From assembly GCA_965246995.1 (NCBI GenBank), contig OZ252008.1:1488001-1552000 (forward strand): a DNA stretch of 64,000 nucleotides, in the 5' to 3' direction. How positions within the stretch are numbered: the stretch's first letter is position 1; every line of letters starts with the position of its first letter. Shown piece after piece: positions 44,935-54,343 of the stretch. The notes beneath the pieces are model-generated. The model was not told where the DNA came from, did no database searches, and saw only the letters and a list, made by a program, of their open reading frames with translations. The position numbers and the translations under genes are program-made. Source of the stretch: VXRJ01 sp965246995. GTDB lineage: Bacteria; Acidobacteriota; Vicinamibacteria; Vicinamibacterales; UBA8438.

Positions 44935-46935
44935 ATGACCCCGCGCAAGCTGATCGCAGCGACACTCGTCGTCTGCGCGTGCATCGCCACGCTCGCTGTC
45001 TCCGCGTCCGCGGAGGTGATCCGTGTCGAGATCTTCTCCCGGGAACCGGTCGACGCGGTTCCCGGCCAGGTAGGACCGTACGAGCGGCTCCGTGGCCGGG
45101 TGGTCTACGCCCTCGACCCTGAGCATCCGGCCAACCGGTCCGTGGTCGACCTCGGCATCGCTGCCGACAACGGTGAAGGCCGCGTCGAGTTCTACGGGGA
45201 CATCGAGATTCTCGCGCCGCGAGATCTCTCGCTCGCGCAACCGACGCTGCTCTACGACGTCAACAATCGCGGGCGGCGTCTCTGGGGCACGCAGCCCTTC
45301 TTCCTCCGTAACGGCTACGTGACCGTGTGGAGCGGCTGGATCGCGCAGGTCCGTCCGGATCCTGCATTGCTCCGGCTGGAGGCGCCGGTCGCGCTGGGCG
45401 AGGACGGCATCCCGATGACCGGCACCGTCCGCGCGGAGATGATCGGCGAGGCGGCAACCGATCGCCTGACGATCTCGGACCGCGGTCAGCTTGCCTTCGA
45501 GCCGGTGGTGGCCGGGCTGGCGGACGCCACGTTGACGCGGCGGGCGCGCGAGCGGGACGCCCCGGAACTGATCCCGCGCGAGCAGTGGGAGTTCATCCTG
45601 ACGCGCGGCCCGCACGAGGAGGGGAGCGGCCTGATCGAAGCAGACCTCCGCCTCGATGGCGGCTTCGAGCCTGGCGCGATCTACGAACTGATCTACGAGG
45701 CGCGCGGCTCGGTGGTGCAGGGAGCCGGCTTCGCGGCGATCCGGGACGTCGTCTCGTTCCTCCGGTACGACGATTCCCGAATGAATCCCTTGCGGGGCGG
45801 CGATGGCCGCCCGATCGCGCGTCGCGTCATTGGCGAGGGTCGTTCGCAGAGTGGACGCGCCCTCCGGATGTTCCTCCACGAGGGGTTCAACGCCGACGAG
45901 GAGGGGCGCATCGTGTTCGATGGCGCGATGCCGGTCATCTCGGGCGGCGGGCAGGGCTTCTTCAACCACCGCTTCGCCTCGCCGACGCGCACCGCCACCG
46001 CGCATAGCGGCCATCTCTATCCGGTCGACGTCTTTCCGTTCGCCTACGGGGAAGAGACCGATCCGTTCACCGGCCGGACCGACAGCATCCTGCGGCGGGC
46101 CCGCGCCGACGGCGTCGCGCCGAAGGTGATGCATCTCGACACCAGCTCGGAGTACTGGCACCGGAGCGCGTCGTTGGTGGTGACCGACCCGGCGGGCGAG
46201 CGCGACGGCGAGATCCCGGACGACGTACGGGTTTACGTATTCGGCGGATCGCAGCACGGCCCGGCGCGCGGCCCATCCGACCGAGGCCAACTGGCGCCCA
46301 ACCCGAACGTCTATCAACCCTTCCTCGAGACCCTCTTCCTCGCGATGGACCGGTGGGTGACCGACGGGGCGCCGCCGCCGCGCAGTGTGCATCCGCGGAT
46401 CGCCGACGGCACGCTCGTCGGCTGGAAGGCGAACCAGGCGGGGTGGCAAGCGCTGCCGGGCGTGCGCTACCCAACGTCGATTCAGCAGCCCGACGTTGTC
46501 GACTACGGCGAGGCGTTCGCGAGCGAGCGTCGGATCGACAATCATCCGCCGGTTCGTGACGGCCAGCGCTACGGGGTCCGCGTGCCGGCGTTCGACGACG
46601 ACAACAACGAGCTTGGCGCCCTCCGGATGCCGGCAGTAGCGGCGCCGGTCGCCACCTACACGAGCTGGAACCTCCGCGCCCCGGCGATCGGTCAGCCCGA
46701 AGCGCTGCTGGGACTCTCCGGCGGCATCATCCCGTTCCGTAAAACCCAGGCCGACCGCGCGGCGTCGGGCGACCCGCGCCCGTCGGTCGAGGAACGCTAC
46801 GCCAGCTTCGACGCCTACCTCGCCGAGACGAAGCGAGCCGCAGAGGCGCTGGTGGCAGAGGGCTACCTGCTCAAGGAACACCTGGCCGACATTGAGGCGC
46901 TCGCGGAGGCGAACCGGGGCCTTTTCGCCCAGTGA
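44935..46935 (+). CDS. Exported alpha/beta hydrolase-domain protein
   Basis: 666 residues. Signal peptide about 1-26 (ATLVVCACIATLAVSASA). A large alpha/beta-hydrolase-like family common in Acidobacteriota, with the nucleophile elbow probably at GRSQSGR (about residue 304), the GGGQGFFNHRFA segment and conserved VPAFDDDNNELGALRMPAV near the end. Likely an esterase or lactonase of the periplasm, substrate unknown. AGGGAG lies six bases before the ATG; co-directional and close to the preceding lipoprotein gene. Confidence 0.8.
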   Translation: MTPRKLIAATLVVCACIATLAVSASAEVIRVEIFSREPVDAVPGQVGPYERLRGRVVYALDPEHPANRSVVDLGIAADNGEGRVEFYGDIEILAPRDLSLAQPTLLYDVNNRGRRLWGTQPFFLRNGYVTVWSGWIAQVRPDPALLRLEAPVALGEDGIPMTGTVRAEMIGEAATDRLTISDRGQLAFEPVVAGLADATLTRRARERDAPELIPREQWEFILTRGPHEEGSGLIEADLRLDGGFEPGAIYELIYEARGSVVQGAGFAAIRDVVSFLRYDDSRMNPLRGGDGRPIARRVIGEGRSQSGRALRMFLHEGFNADEEGRIVFDGAMPVISGGGQGFFNHRFASPTRTATAHSGHLYPVDVFPFAYGEETDPFTGRTDSILRRARADGVAPKVMHLDTSSEYWHRSASLVVTDPAGERDGEIPDDVRVYVFGGSQHGPARGPSDRGQLAPNPNVYQPFLETLFLAMDRWVTDGAPPPRSVHPRIADGTLVGWKANQAGWQALPGVRYPTSIQQPDVVDYGEAFASERRIDNHPPVRDGQRYGVRVPAFDDDNNELGALRMPAVAAPVATYTSWNLRAPAIGQPEALLGLSGGIIPFRKTQADRAASGDPRPSVEERYASFDAYLAETKRAAEALVAEGYLLKEHLADIEALAEANRGLFAQ

Positions 46936-47068
46936 TCCAGTGATCGGTGACGGGACGGTCCGGCTTCAGCCGGCACCGCCCGTTGCCGTCGTCCGCGCTA
47001 CCTCGCTACAATTCCCCAGCACGCGCGTCCCGCGCCCGGCCGTGGCGCCTGCGCGGAAGGAGATCACG

Positions 47069-48091
47069 ATGCAGAGACGACGGTTCCTGACGCTCTCGGT
47101 CTGTAGTCTGTTCACCCTCGCCATCGCGCTCGCGGCGGGCGCGCCGGCGTTCGCGCAGGCGCAGGACTCCAATTGGACCGTCCCCCGGACGCCGGATGGC
47201 CAGCCGGACCTGCAGGGGGTATGGGCCAACAACAACGCGACTCCGCTCGAACGTCCACCGGAGTGGGAAGGGAAGGAGCGGCTGAGCGAGGAGGAGCTGG
47301 CCGAACTGCGGGCCGCAGCGGCCGAGGCGGTGGACGACGGCGACGCGCTCTTCGGCGATCAGCTGGTGCTCGCCGCGATCGAGCGGACGAAGGCGAACTC
47401 GTACGACCCGACGACCGGCAACTACAACCAGTTCTGGATCGCGGACCGGGACTTCAACAACCGGACAGCGCTCGTCATTGATCCGCCGAACGGCCGGATC
47501 CCGCCGCTCACCGCGTCGGGACGGGACCGCGCGCAGATGCTCCGCGATCACCGCAGCGAGCATCCTGCGGACACGTTCACGGACCGGCCGCTCTCCGAAC
47601 GGTGCGTAACCTACGGCGTGCCGCGGCTCGGCGCCGGCTACAACAGCTACTACCAGGTCTTCCAGAGCTCGACGCACGTTGTCATCTACCACGAGATGAA
47701 CCACGACGCGCGCGTCGTCCCGATCGACGGGACGCCGCCGCTCGATGATGACATCCGCCTGTGGCACGGCGACTCGCGTGGCCACTGGGAAGGTGACACG
47801 CTGGTGGTGGAGACGAGGAACTACTCGGCTCAGGCGACGTTCCGCGGCGTCTCGTCCGAGAACCTGCATATCACCGAGCGGTTCACGCGCAGCGGTCCGC
47901 GGACGCTCGAATACGAAGTGACGATCGACGACCCGACCACCTACACCGGGCCCTGGACCGCATCCATCCCGCTGATGGGAACGACCGACGCGATCTACGA
48001 GTACGCATGCCACGAAGGCAATATCGGGATGGAAGGGATCCTCGCCGGCCACCGCGCGGAAGAGCGCGAGGCGGCAGCCGGCGGTCAGTGA
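47069..48091 (+). CDS. Secreted protein of unknown function (Tat-like signal)
   Basis: 340 residues. The N-terminus MQRRRFLTLSVCSLFTLAIA has an RRRFL twin-arginine-like motif before the hydrophobic core. The mature part starts WTVPRTPDGQPDLQGVWANN, typical of a large family of exported Acidobacteriota proteins without assigned activity; a later LWHGDSRGHWEGDTLVVETR segment is also conserved. AAGGAG is six bases before the ATG. Its stop overlaps the next start (GTGA), which implies coupling to the ketopantoate-reductase-like gene. Confidence 0.8.
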   Translation: MQRRRFLTLSVCSLFTLAIALAAGAPAFAQAQDSNWTVPRTPDGQPDLQGVWANNNATPLERPPEWEGKERLSEEELAELRAAAAEAVDDGDALFGDQLVLAAIERTKANSYDPTTGNYNQFWIADRDFNNRTALVIDPPNGRIPPLTASGRDRAQMLRDHRSEHPADTFTDRPLSERCVTYGVPRLGAGYNSYYQVFQSSTHVVIYHEMNHDARVVPIDGTPPLDDDIRLWHGDSRGHWEGDTLVVETRNYSAQATFRGVSSENLHITERFTRSGPRTLEYEVTIDDPTTYTGPWTASIPLMGTTDAIYEYACHEGNIGMEGILAGHRAEEREAAAGGQ

Positions 48092-49128
48092 CAGCGGCGT
48101 CCCGTCCCTTGAAGGTTTCGGTTGTCGGCGCCGGCGCCATCGGCGGCTACATGGCAGTGCGCCTGGCGGAGGCCGGGCACGACGTCTCGGTCATCGCCCG
48201 CGGCCCGCATCTGGCGGCGATTCGGGCGAACGGTCTGAAGCTGATTGAGCGGAACGAGGACGGCGCGGAGACCGAGACGGTCGCCTCGAACTTGATCGCG
48301 ACCGACCGCATCCGGGATCTCGACACCCACGATGTCGTACTGCTATCGCTCAAGGCGCATCAGATCGCCGCGGTAGTGGACGACCTGCCGGCGATCGTCG
48401 GGCCCGAGACCTGTCTTGTCACCCTGCAAAACGGCATCCCCTGGTGGTACTTCCAGAGGCTGCACAGCCCGTACGCCGGCCGGGTCGTCGAGACGGTCGA
48501 TCCGGGCGGCATCCTGTTCAACGCCATCGATCCGGACCGGATCATCGGCTGTATTGCCTATCCGGCCGCGACGGTGGCCAAGCCGGGCGTTATCCGCCAT
48601 ATCGAGGGCAACCGGTTCCCGGTGGGCGAGCTGGACAACAGCGAGTCGGAGCGGCTGGGACAGATAGCGGCGCTGTTCACGGAGGCGGGTTTCAAGGCCC
48701 GGATGCTCACCGACATCCGCTCCGAGATCTGGCTGAAGCTCTGGGGCAATCTCACCTTCAATCCGATCAGCGCGTTGACGCACGCGACACTGGTCGATAT
48801 CTGCCAGTTCCCGGCGACGCGGTCGCTGGCCGCGGCGATGATGACCGAGGCGCAGCAGATTGGTGAGCGGCTCGGCGCGACGTTCCGGGTGCCGATGGAG
48901 CGGCGGATCGCGGGCGCCGAAGGGGTCGGAAAACACAAGACGTCGATGCTGCAGGATGTCGAGGTGGGCAAGCCGCTCGAGATCGACGGCATGCTCGGCG
49001 CGGTCATCGAACTGGCCGAGGTGACCGGTGTCGAGGTACCGACGCTGCGCGCGCTCTACGCCTGCGTCAGCCTGCTCAGCAAGACAATCGTCGATGAAGG
49101 AATCCGGATCGCCGGAGCGCCGAAGTAG
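48088..49128 (+). CDS. Ketopantoate reductase family protein (PanE/ApbA-like)
   Basis: 346 residues. N-terminal Rossmann fold with VVGAGAIGGYMAVRLAEAG for NADPH; C-terminal helical domain with the catalytic-type Lys in IWLKLWGNLTFNPISALT and later GKHKTSMLQDVEVGKPLEID. GTG 48088 is chosen because it overlaps the previous stop; TTG 48109 is an alternative. PanE reduces 2-dehydropantoate for CoA synthesis, but this branch, beside a CoA-transferase, may reduce another 2-keto acid (inference). Confidence 0.85.
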   Translation: MTAASRPLKVSVVGAGAIGGYMAVRLAEAGHDVSVIARGPHLAAIRANGLKLIERNEDGAETETVASNLIATDRIRDLDTHDVVLLSLKAHQIAAVVDDLPAIVGPETCLVTLQNGIPWWYFQRLHSPYAGRVVETVDPGGILFNAIDPDRIIGCIAYPAATVAKPGVIRHIEGNRFPVGELDNSESERLGQIAALFTEAGFKARMLTDIRSEIWLKLWGNLTFNPISALTHATLVDICQFPATRSLAAAMMTEAQQIGERLGATFRVPMERRIAGAEGVGKHKTSMLQDVEVGKPLEIDGMLGAVIELAEVTGVEVPTLRALYACVSLLSKTIVDEGIRIAGAPK

Positions 49129-49191
49129 CTGGCGCCGCCGAGGCGCGCGGGCCGCGACCGGGGATTCGATGCATGACTGCGGGAGAGTGAC

Positions 49192-50436
49192 ATGAAAGCG
49201 CTTGAGGGCATCCGCGTGCTCGATATGACCCACGTGCAGTCGGGACCAACCTGCACGCAACTGCTCGCCTGGTTCGGAGCCGACGTCATCAAGGTGGAGC
49301 GTCCCGGCGTCGGCGACGCCACGCGCGGTCAGCTCCGCGACATCCCGGATGTCGACAGCCTCTATTTCACGATGCTGAACCACAACAAGCGAAGCATCAC
49401 GGTGAACACGAAGTCGGTGGCGGGCAAGCAGATCTTCACCCGGCTGATCGAGAGCTGTGACGTTCTGGCCGAGAACTTCGCGCCTGGCGCGCTCGATCGA
49501 ATGGGCTTCACCTGGGAGCGGATCCAGGAGATCAACCCGCGCATCGTCTATGCCTCGGTCAAGGGCTTCGGGCCCGGTCCGTACGAGGACTGCAAGGTCT
49601 ACGAGAACGTCGCGCAGTGCACCGGCGGCGGCGCCAGCACGACCGGCTTCGACGACGGTCCGCCGACCGTGACCGGCGCGCAGATTGGCGATTCCGGCAC
49701 CGGACTGCACCTGGCGCTCGGCATCGTCACGGCGTTATTCCAGCGCGAGCAGACCGGCCGTGGACAAAGGGTCGTCTGCGCCATGCAGGACGGCGTGCTC
49801 AACCTCTGCCGGGTCAAGCTGCGGGATCAGCAGCGCCTCGCGCACGGTCCCCTCAAGGAGTACCCGCAGTATCCGAACGGCACGTTCGGCGATGCTGCGC
49901 CGCGATCGGGCAATTCGTCGGGCGGCGGCCAGCCCGGCTGGATCGTCAAGTGCAAGGGGTGGGAGGACGACCCCAACGCCTACATCTACGTCATCACGCA
50001 GGCCGCCGCGTTCGCCGGCCTCGCCCGCGCCATCGGCCACGAGGACTGGCTGGAGGATCCGGAGTGGAACACCCCGGAGGCGCGTCTCCCGAAACTGGAG
50101 CAGGTCTTCGACGAGATCGAGAAGTGGACGAAGACGAAGAACAAGTTCGAGGCGATGGAGATCCTGAACCCGCTCAACGTGCCGTGCGGCCCGGTCCTCT
50201 CGATGAAGGAGCTGGCCCAGGAGCCGTCACTGAGGGAGACCGGCACCGTCGTCGAGGTCGATCACCCCACCCGCGGCCGCTATCTGACCGTCGGCAACCC
50301 GATCAAGTTGTCCGACTCGCCGGCCGACGTCGCGCGGTCGCCGCTGCTCGGCGAGCACACCGACGAGATTCTCGCCTCGGTGCTCGGGATGGGCGCCGAC
50401 GAGATCGAGGCGGCGAAGGCCGCCAAGGCGGTGTGA
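49192..50436 (+). CDS. frc: Formyl-CoA:oxalate CoA-transferase
   Basis: 414 residues, class III (CaiB/BaiF) CoA-transferase. Very close in pattern to oxalate-degradation formyl-CoA transferases: LDMTHVQSGPTCTQLLAWFG, VDSLYFTMLNHNKRSI, ENFAPGALDRMGFTWE, KVYENVAQCTGG, the catalytic Asp167 in AQIGDSGTG, and the glycine loop GGGQPGWIVKCKGWE. Moves CoA from formyl-CoA to oxalate. No oxalyl-CoA decarboxylase gene lies in this window, so the pathway partner is elsewhere or the substrate differs. Convergent with the GMC oxidoreductase, with a gap of three bases. Confidence 0.85.
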   Translation: MKALEGIRVLDMTHVQSGPTCTQLLAWFGADVIKVERPGVGDATRGQLRDIPDVDSLYFTMLNHNKRSITVNTKSVAGKQIFTRLIESCDVLAENFAPGALDRMGFTWERIQEINPRIVYASVKGFGPGPYEDCKVYENVAQCTGGGASTTGFDDGPPTVTGAQIGDSGTGLHLALGIVTALFQREQTGRGQRVVCAMQDGVLNLCRVKLRDQQRLAHGPLKEYPQYPNGTFGDAAPRSGNSSGGGQPGWIVKCKGWEDDPNAYIYVITQAAAFAGLARAIGHEDWLEDPEWNTPEARLPKLEQVFDEIEKWTKTKNKFEAMEILNPLNVPCGPVLSMKELAQEPSLRETGTVVEVDHPTRGRYLTVGNPIKLSDSPADVARSPLLGEHTDEILASVLGMGADEIEAAKAAKAV

Positions 50437-50439
50437 TCG

Positions 50440-52041
50440 CTATCGCGCAGCCGCATCCTCGAGCACGAACTCCGCTCCCTTCTCGGCGATCATGACGGTG
50501 GGCGCGTTCGTGTTGCCCGACGTGATCCGGGGCATGACCGAGGCGTCGATGACCCGCAGTCCGGACACGCCGTGCACCGCGAGCCGGTCGTCGACGACGG
50601 CAAGCGGGTCGTGTCCCATCCTGCAGGTCCCGACGGGATGGAAGATCGTCGTGCCGAGATCCCCGGCTGTCTGCCCCAGCGCCTCGTCGCTGTCGACTTC
50701 GGGACCGGGCTTCCATTCCTGCGGCTCGAACCGTGCCAGGGCCTGCGCGGCCATGATGCGCCGGGTGAACCGCAGGCCGGCCACCGCGACCTGGCGGTCC
50801 TCTTCAGTCGACAGGTAGTTGAGGGTGATGGCCGGCGCCTGCAGCGGGTCCGGATCCTGGATGTGGACGTGCCCGCGGCTCGTCGGCTGCAGGTTGGCGA
50901 CCGACGGCGTGATCGCGTTGAACCGGTGCAGGGGGTCGCCGAACTTGTCGAGGGACAGCGGCTGCACGTGCCACTCGATGTTCGCGGACTCCCGCGACGG
51001 ATCGCTACGGGCGAAGGCGCCGAGTTGCGACGGAGGCATCGTCAGCGGGCCGGTCTTGAACAGCAGATATTCCAGCCCCATCGCCGCCTTGCCGAACAGC
51101 GAGTTCACCCGCTGGTTCAGGGTGACCGTGTTCTTCACCTTATAGATGGTGCGGACCTGCAGGTGGTCCTGGAGGTTTCCCCCAACCCCGGCCAGGTCGT
51201 GGACGACCTCGATGCCGTGACGCTGCAGCAGGGCGCCGGGACCGATGCCCGACAACTCCAGGATCTGCGGGGAGCCAATGGCGCCGGCGGCCAGAATCAC
51301 CTCGCGCCGCGCCGCCAGTGGCTCGCCCGTTACCAGCTCGATCCCGGTCGCGCGCGGGCCGGCGTCGCCCGGCTCGACCGTGATGCGCCGCACCTGGGCG
51401 TCGGTCTGGACGGTCAGGTTGGGACGCTGCATGACGGGGCGCAGGAACGCCTTGGTGCCGCTCCAGCGCCGGCCGCTGCGCTGGTTCATCTGGAAGTAGG
51501 CGTTACCGAAGTTGTCGCCCCGGTTGAACTCGGCGATCTTCGGAATCCCGCACTCCTCGGCGGCATCCCGCCACGCGTCGAGGATCTCCCAACTCACCCG
51601 CCGCTCTTCGACCCGCATCTCGCCCCCGACCCCGTGGCAGTCGTCGGCGCCGTGCTGGTAGTCCTCCGAGCGCTTGAACACTGGCAGCACGTCGTCCCAA
51701 CCCCAGCCGCGGTTGCCGAGGGACGCCCAGTGGTCGTAGTCGCTCTTCTGCCCCCGCATGTAGATCATCGCGTTGATCGAGGAGCAGCCGCCGAGGACCC
51801 GGCCACGGGCGTAGCCGATGGTGCGGCCGTTGAGCCCGGGGTCAGGCTCGATGGTGTAGCACCAGTCGGTGCGGGGGTTGCCGATGGTGTAGAGATAGCC
51901 CACCGGGATGTCGATCCAGAAGTAGTTGTCCTTGCCGCCCGCTTCGAGCAGCAGCACGCTGGCGTCGGGGTCGGCCGACAACCGGTTGGCGAGCACGCAG
52001 CCGGCGGTGCCGCCCCCGACGATGATGTAGTCGTGCGTCAC
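50440..52041 (-). CDS. GMC-family FAD oxidoreductase (choline-dehydrogenase-like)
   Basis: 533 residues. FAD-binding YIIVGGGTAGCVLANRLS at the N-terminus, GMC signature 1 near GRVLGGCSSINAMIYMRG, signature 2 near GAIGSPQILELSGIGP, and the C-terminal catalytic His region FHPVGTCRMG with VMPRITSGNTNAPTVMIAEK. No signal peptide, so cytoplasmic or peripheral. Oxidises a primary alcohol to aldehyde; choline is possible but unproven. 72 bases separate it from the divergent quinohemoprotein. Confidence 0.9.
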   Translation of the reverse strand: MTHDYIIVGGGTAGCVLANRLSADPDASVLLLEAGGKDNYFWIDIPVGYLYTIGNPRTDWCYTIEPDPGLNGRTIGYARGRVLGGCSSINAMIYMRGQKSDYDHWASLGNRGWGWDDVLPVFKRSEDYQHGADDCHGVGGEMRVEERRVSWEILDAWRDAAEECGIPKIAEFNRGDNFGNAYFQMNQRSGRRWSGTKAFLRPVMQRPNLTVQTDAQVRRITVEPGDAGPRATGIELVTGEPLAARREVILAAGAIGSPQILELSGIGPGALLQRHGIEVVHDLAGVGGNLQDHLQVRTIYKVKNTVTLNQRVNSLFGKAAMGLEYLLFKTGPLTMPPSQLGAFARSDPSRESANIEWHVQPLSLDKFGDPLHRFNAITPSVANLQPTSRGHVHIQDPDPLQAPAITLNYLSTEEDRQVAVAGLRFTRRIMAAQALARFEPQEWKPGPEVDSDEALGQTAGDLGTTIFHPVGTCRMGHDPLAVVDDRLAVHGVSGLRVIDASVMPRITSGNTNAPTVMIAEKGAEFVLEDAAAR

Positions 52042-52113
52042 GCGGCGATACTACACGAGGGATCCTGCTTCCAGCCGGTCGGATTCCCGACCGGTGTCCA
52101 GTAGGATCTGCCC

Positions 52114-54258
52114 ATGTTCAAGATGACGATTTCCATTGCAGCGATGCTCGTGGCGGCGGCGGGATTTCTCGTCCCGGCGGCCTACGCGCAGCAGGGCGGC
52201 GACAGCCAGGCGACGCCCCTCAGCTACACCATGGCGCAGGCCGGTGCAGGGGAAGCGGCGTATGGCCAGTACTGCGCGGCATGCCACGGGGAACACCTCG
52301 ATGACGGGGAGTTCGCGCTGCCGATCAGGGGCGAGGATTTCCGGCTGCGCTGGCGGCGCAAACCGCCGTCGGAACTCTTCACCGCCATCCGCGACACGAT
52401 GCCGCAGGATCGGCCGGGATCGCTGCCGGACGAGACGTACGCGGCGCTGCTGGCCTATCTGTTGCAGGAGAACGATACCGACGCCGGAGAAGCCGAGCTG
52501 CCGGCCGACGTTGCGGCGCTCGCGGCGATGGCGCCGCCGCGCTGGCCGGCCCCGGGCGGGGGCGGTCTAGCGCCCGGTGTCGTGATTCCGCCGTGGCCGG
52601 AGGCGCCCAATCCGCTCGACCGGATGCGGCCGGTGACCGACGCGATGCTGCTCGATCCGCCGGCCGAGAGCTGGCTGCTCTGGCGGCGCACGTACGACGC
52701 GTTCGGCTACTCGCCGCTCGATCGGATCACTCCGGAGAACGTGGACGAGTTGCGTGTCGCCTGGACGTGGTCGCTACCGGCGGGGCCGAACGAGGCGACG
52801 CCGATCGCGCACGACGGTGTGCTGTTCGTCCATGGCTACGGCGACCATGTGCAGGCGTTCAACGCGGCGACCGGCGACCTGCTCTGGGAGTACACGCGGC
52901 GCCTGCCGCGCGGCGCGCCGAGCAGCATAAAGCGGAGCATGTCGATCTACGGCACCCGCCTCTACGTGCCCACTTCCGATGCGCACATCGTCGCGCTCAA
53001 CGCGAAGACGGGCGATGTCGTCTGGGAGGCGCCGGTGGGCGATCTCGAGCGTGGCCTGCGGATGACCGGCGGACCGCTTATCGCGCGCGGCAAGGTGATG
53101 GTGGGCACCACCGGGCGGGCCGAGGGAGGCAACTACATCGTCGCCCTCGATGCGGAGACCGGCGAAGAGGCCTGGCGCTTCGGCACCATTCCTGGTCCGG
53201 AGGATGCGGGTGGGCACACCTGGAACGGCCTGCCGCGCGAGGCCCGGAACGGCGCCTCGGTCTGGATCCCGGGGAGTTACGACCCGGTGAACAACCTCGC
53301 CTTTTTCGCGCCGGGCAACACCTACGACACCGGTCCGCTCCGCGATCTCGCGCCGATACCGGGCGTCAACAACGACGCGCTGTACCTCGACACGACGCTC
53401 GCGTTGAATCCGGACACGGGAGAGCTGGTCTGGCACTTCCAGCATCAGGCGAACGGGCAGTGGGACCTCGACTGGGCGTTCGAGCGTCAGGTGATCGAGC
53501 TGCCGTCGGGAGGACCGGGCAGCGACGCCGGCGACCGGACGCGCATGGTGGTGACGGTCGGCAAGCAGGCGATCTACGACTTCGTAGACGCGGCAACCGG
53601 CAAGTACATCACGTCGCTGGACATGGGTTTGCAGACTGGCATCACGCGGATCGACCCGGTGACCGGTGCGAAGCTGCAGGACCCGACGCTCATCCCGGGC
53701 GACGGCGAGACGAAGACGCTCTGTCCGCACGTCAGCGGCGGACGCGGCTGGCTGCCGACGGCGATCGACCCGGCGTCCACCGTGGTCTACGTGCCGATTG
53801 TCGAGGCATGCATGGACCTGGTGCCGGTGCCGGAAGGCGAGCGGGGGAGTCTGTCGACCGGCGTGCGCTGGACGGTTCGCCCGCGCCCGGAGGGCGATGG
53901 CAACTACGGGCGAATCGAGGCGCTCAATCTGGCGACCGGCGAGACGGCATGGATCGCCCGGCAGCGGGCGCCGCTCACGTCCGGGGCGCTGGCGACGGCC
54001 GGCGGCCTGGTGTTTGCTGGATCGCTCGACCGACGGATGGCGGCTTTCGATGCGTCGAACGGCGAGCGGCTCTGGGATGTGCGGTTGAACGAGGTGCCGA
54101 ATGCGCCGCCGATCACCTTCGCCATCGATGGACGGCAGTACCTCGCGGTCGTGGTGGGGAGCGGCGGCTACCAGTCGACCAGCTACGGCCGGCTGGTGCC
54201 GGAGATCCGGAATCCGACGGACCGGGCGTCGGCGTTGTGGGTGTTTGCACTGCCGTAA
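52114..54258 (+). CDS. Quinohemoprotein: cytochrome c plus PQQ beta-propeller
   Basis: 714 residues. Signal peptide about 1-25 (IAAMLVAAAGFLVPAAYA). N-terminal cytochrome c with CAACH near residue 52 and LPIRGEDFRLRW; then a PQQ-type eight-bladed propeller from about 190 (NAATGDLLWEYTRRLP, VALNAKTGDVVWEAPV, LNPDTGELVWHFQHQANGQW). Heme is N-terminal, the reverse of the classic type II alcohol dehydrogenase order. Periplasmic alcohol or aldehyde oxidation with electrons going to the heme. TAGGAT lies six bases before the ATG and the ribosome site is weak. The next gene's promoter overlaps its 3' end. Confidence 0.87.
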   Translation: MFKMTISIAAMLVAAAGFLVPAAYAQQGGDSQATPLSYTMAQAGAGEAAYGQYCAACHGEHLDDGEFALPIRGEDFRLRWRRKPPSELFTAIRDTMPQDRPGSLPDETYAALLAYLLQENDTDAGEAELPADVAALAAMAPPRWPAPGGGGLAPGVVIPPWPEAPNPLDRMRPVTDAMLLDPPAESWLLWRRTYDAFGYSPLDRITPENVDELRVAWTWSLPAGPNEATPIAHDGVLFVHGYGDHVQAFNAATGDLLWEYTRRLPRGAPSSIKRSMSIYGTRLYVPTSDAHIVALNAKTGDVVWEAPVGDLERGLRMTGGPLIARGKVMVGTTGRAEGGNYIVALDAETGEEAWRFGTIPGPEDAGGHTWNGLPREARNGASVWIPGSYDPVNNLAFFAPGNTYDTGPLRDLAPIPGVNNDALYLDTTLALNPDTGELVWHFQHQANGQWDLDWAFERQVIELPSGGPGSDAGDRTRMVVTVGKQAIYDFVDAATGKYITSLDMGLQTGITRIDPVTGAKLQDPTLIPGDGETKTLCPHVSGGRGWLPTAIDPASTVVYVPIVEACMDLVPVPEGERGSLSTGVRWTVRPRPEGDGNYGRIEALNLATGETAWIARQRAPLTSGALATAGGLVFAGSLDRRMAAFDASNGERLWDVRLNEVPNAPPITFAIDGRQYLAVVVGSGGYQSTSYGRLVPEIRNPTDRASALWVFALP

Positions 54259-54274
54259 GAAATGGTGGTAGAGT
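54245..54274 (+). promoter_or_regulatory. Candidate promoter of the second TonB receptor
   Basis: TTGCAC (54245-54250) and TAGAGT (54269-54274) with an 18-base spacer. The -35 lies inside the last codons of the quinohemoprotein gene. It is about 70 bases before the receptor's ATG. Confidence 0.4.
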
Positions 54275-54343
54275 TTGCGCGGCCTTGGGAAGGGTGTCGG
54301 CATTCAGCCGGTTCCCGGTTGCGTGCGTACGGAGGGGGATGGA

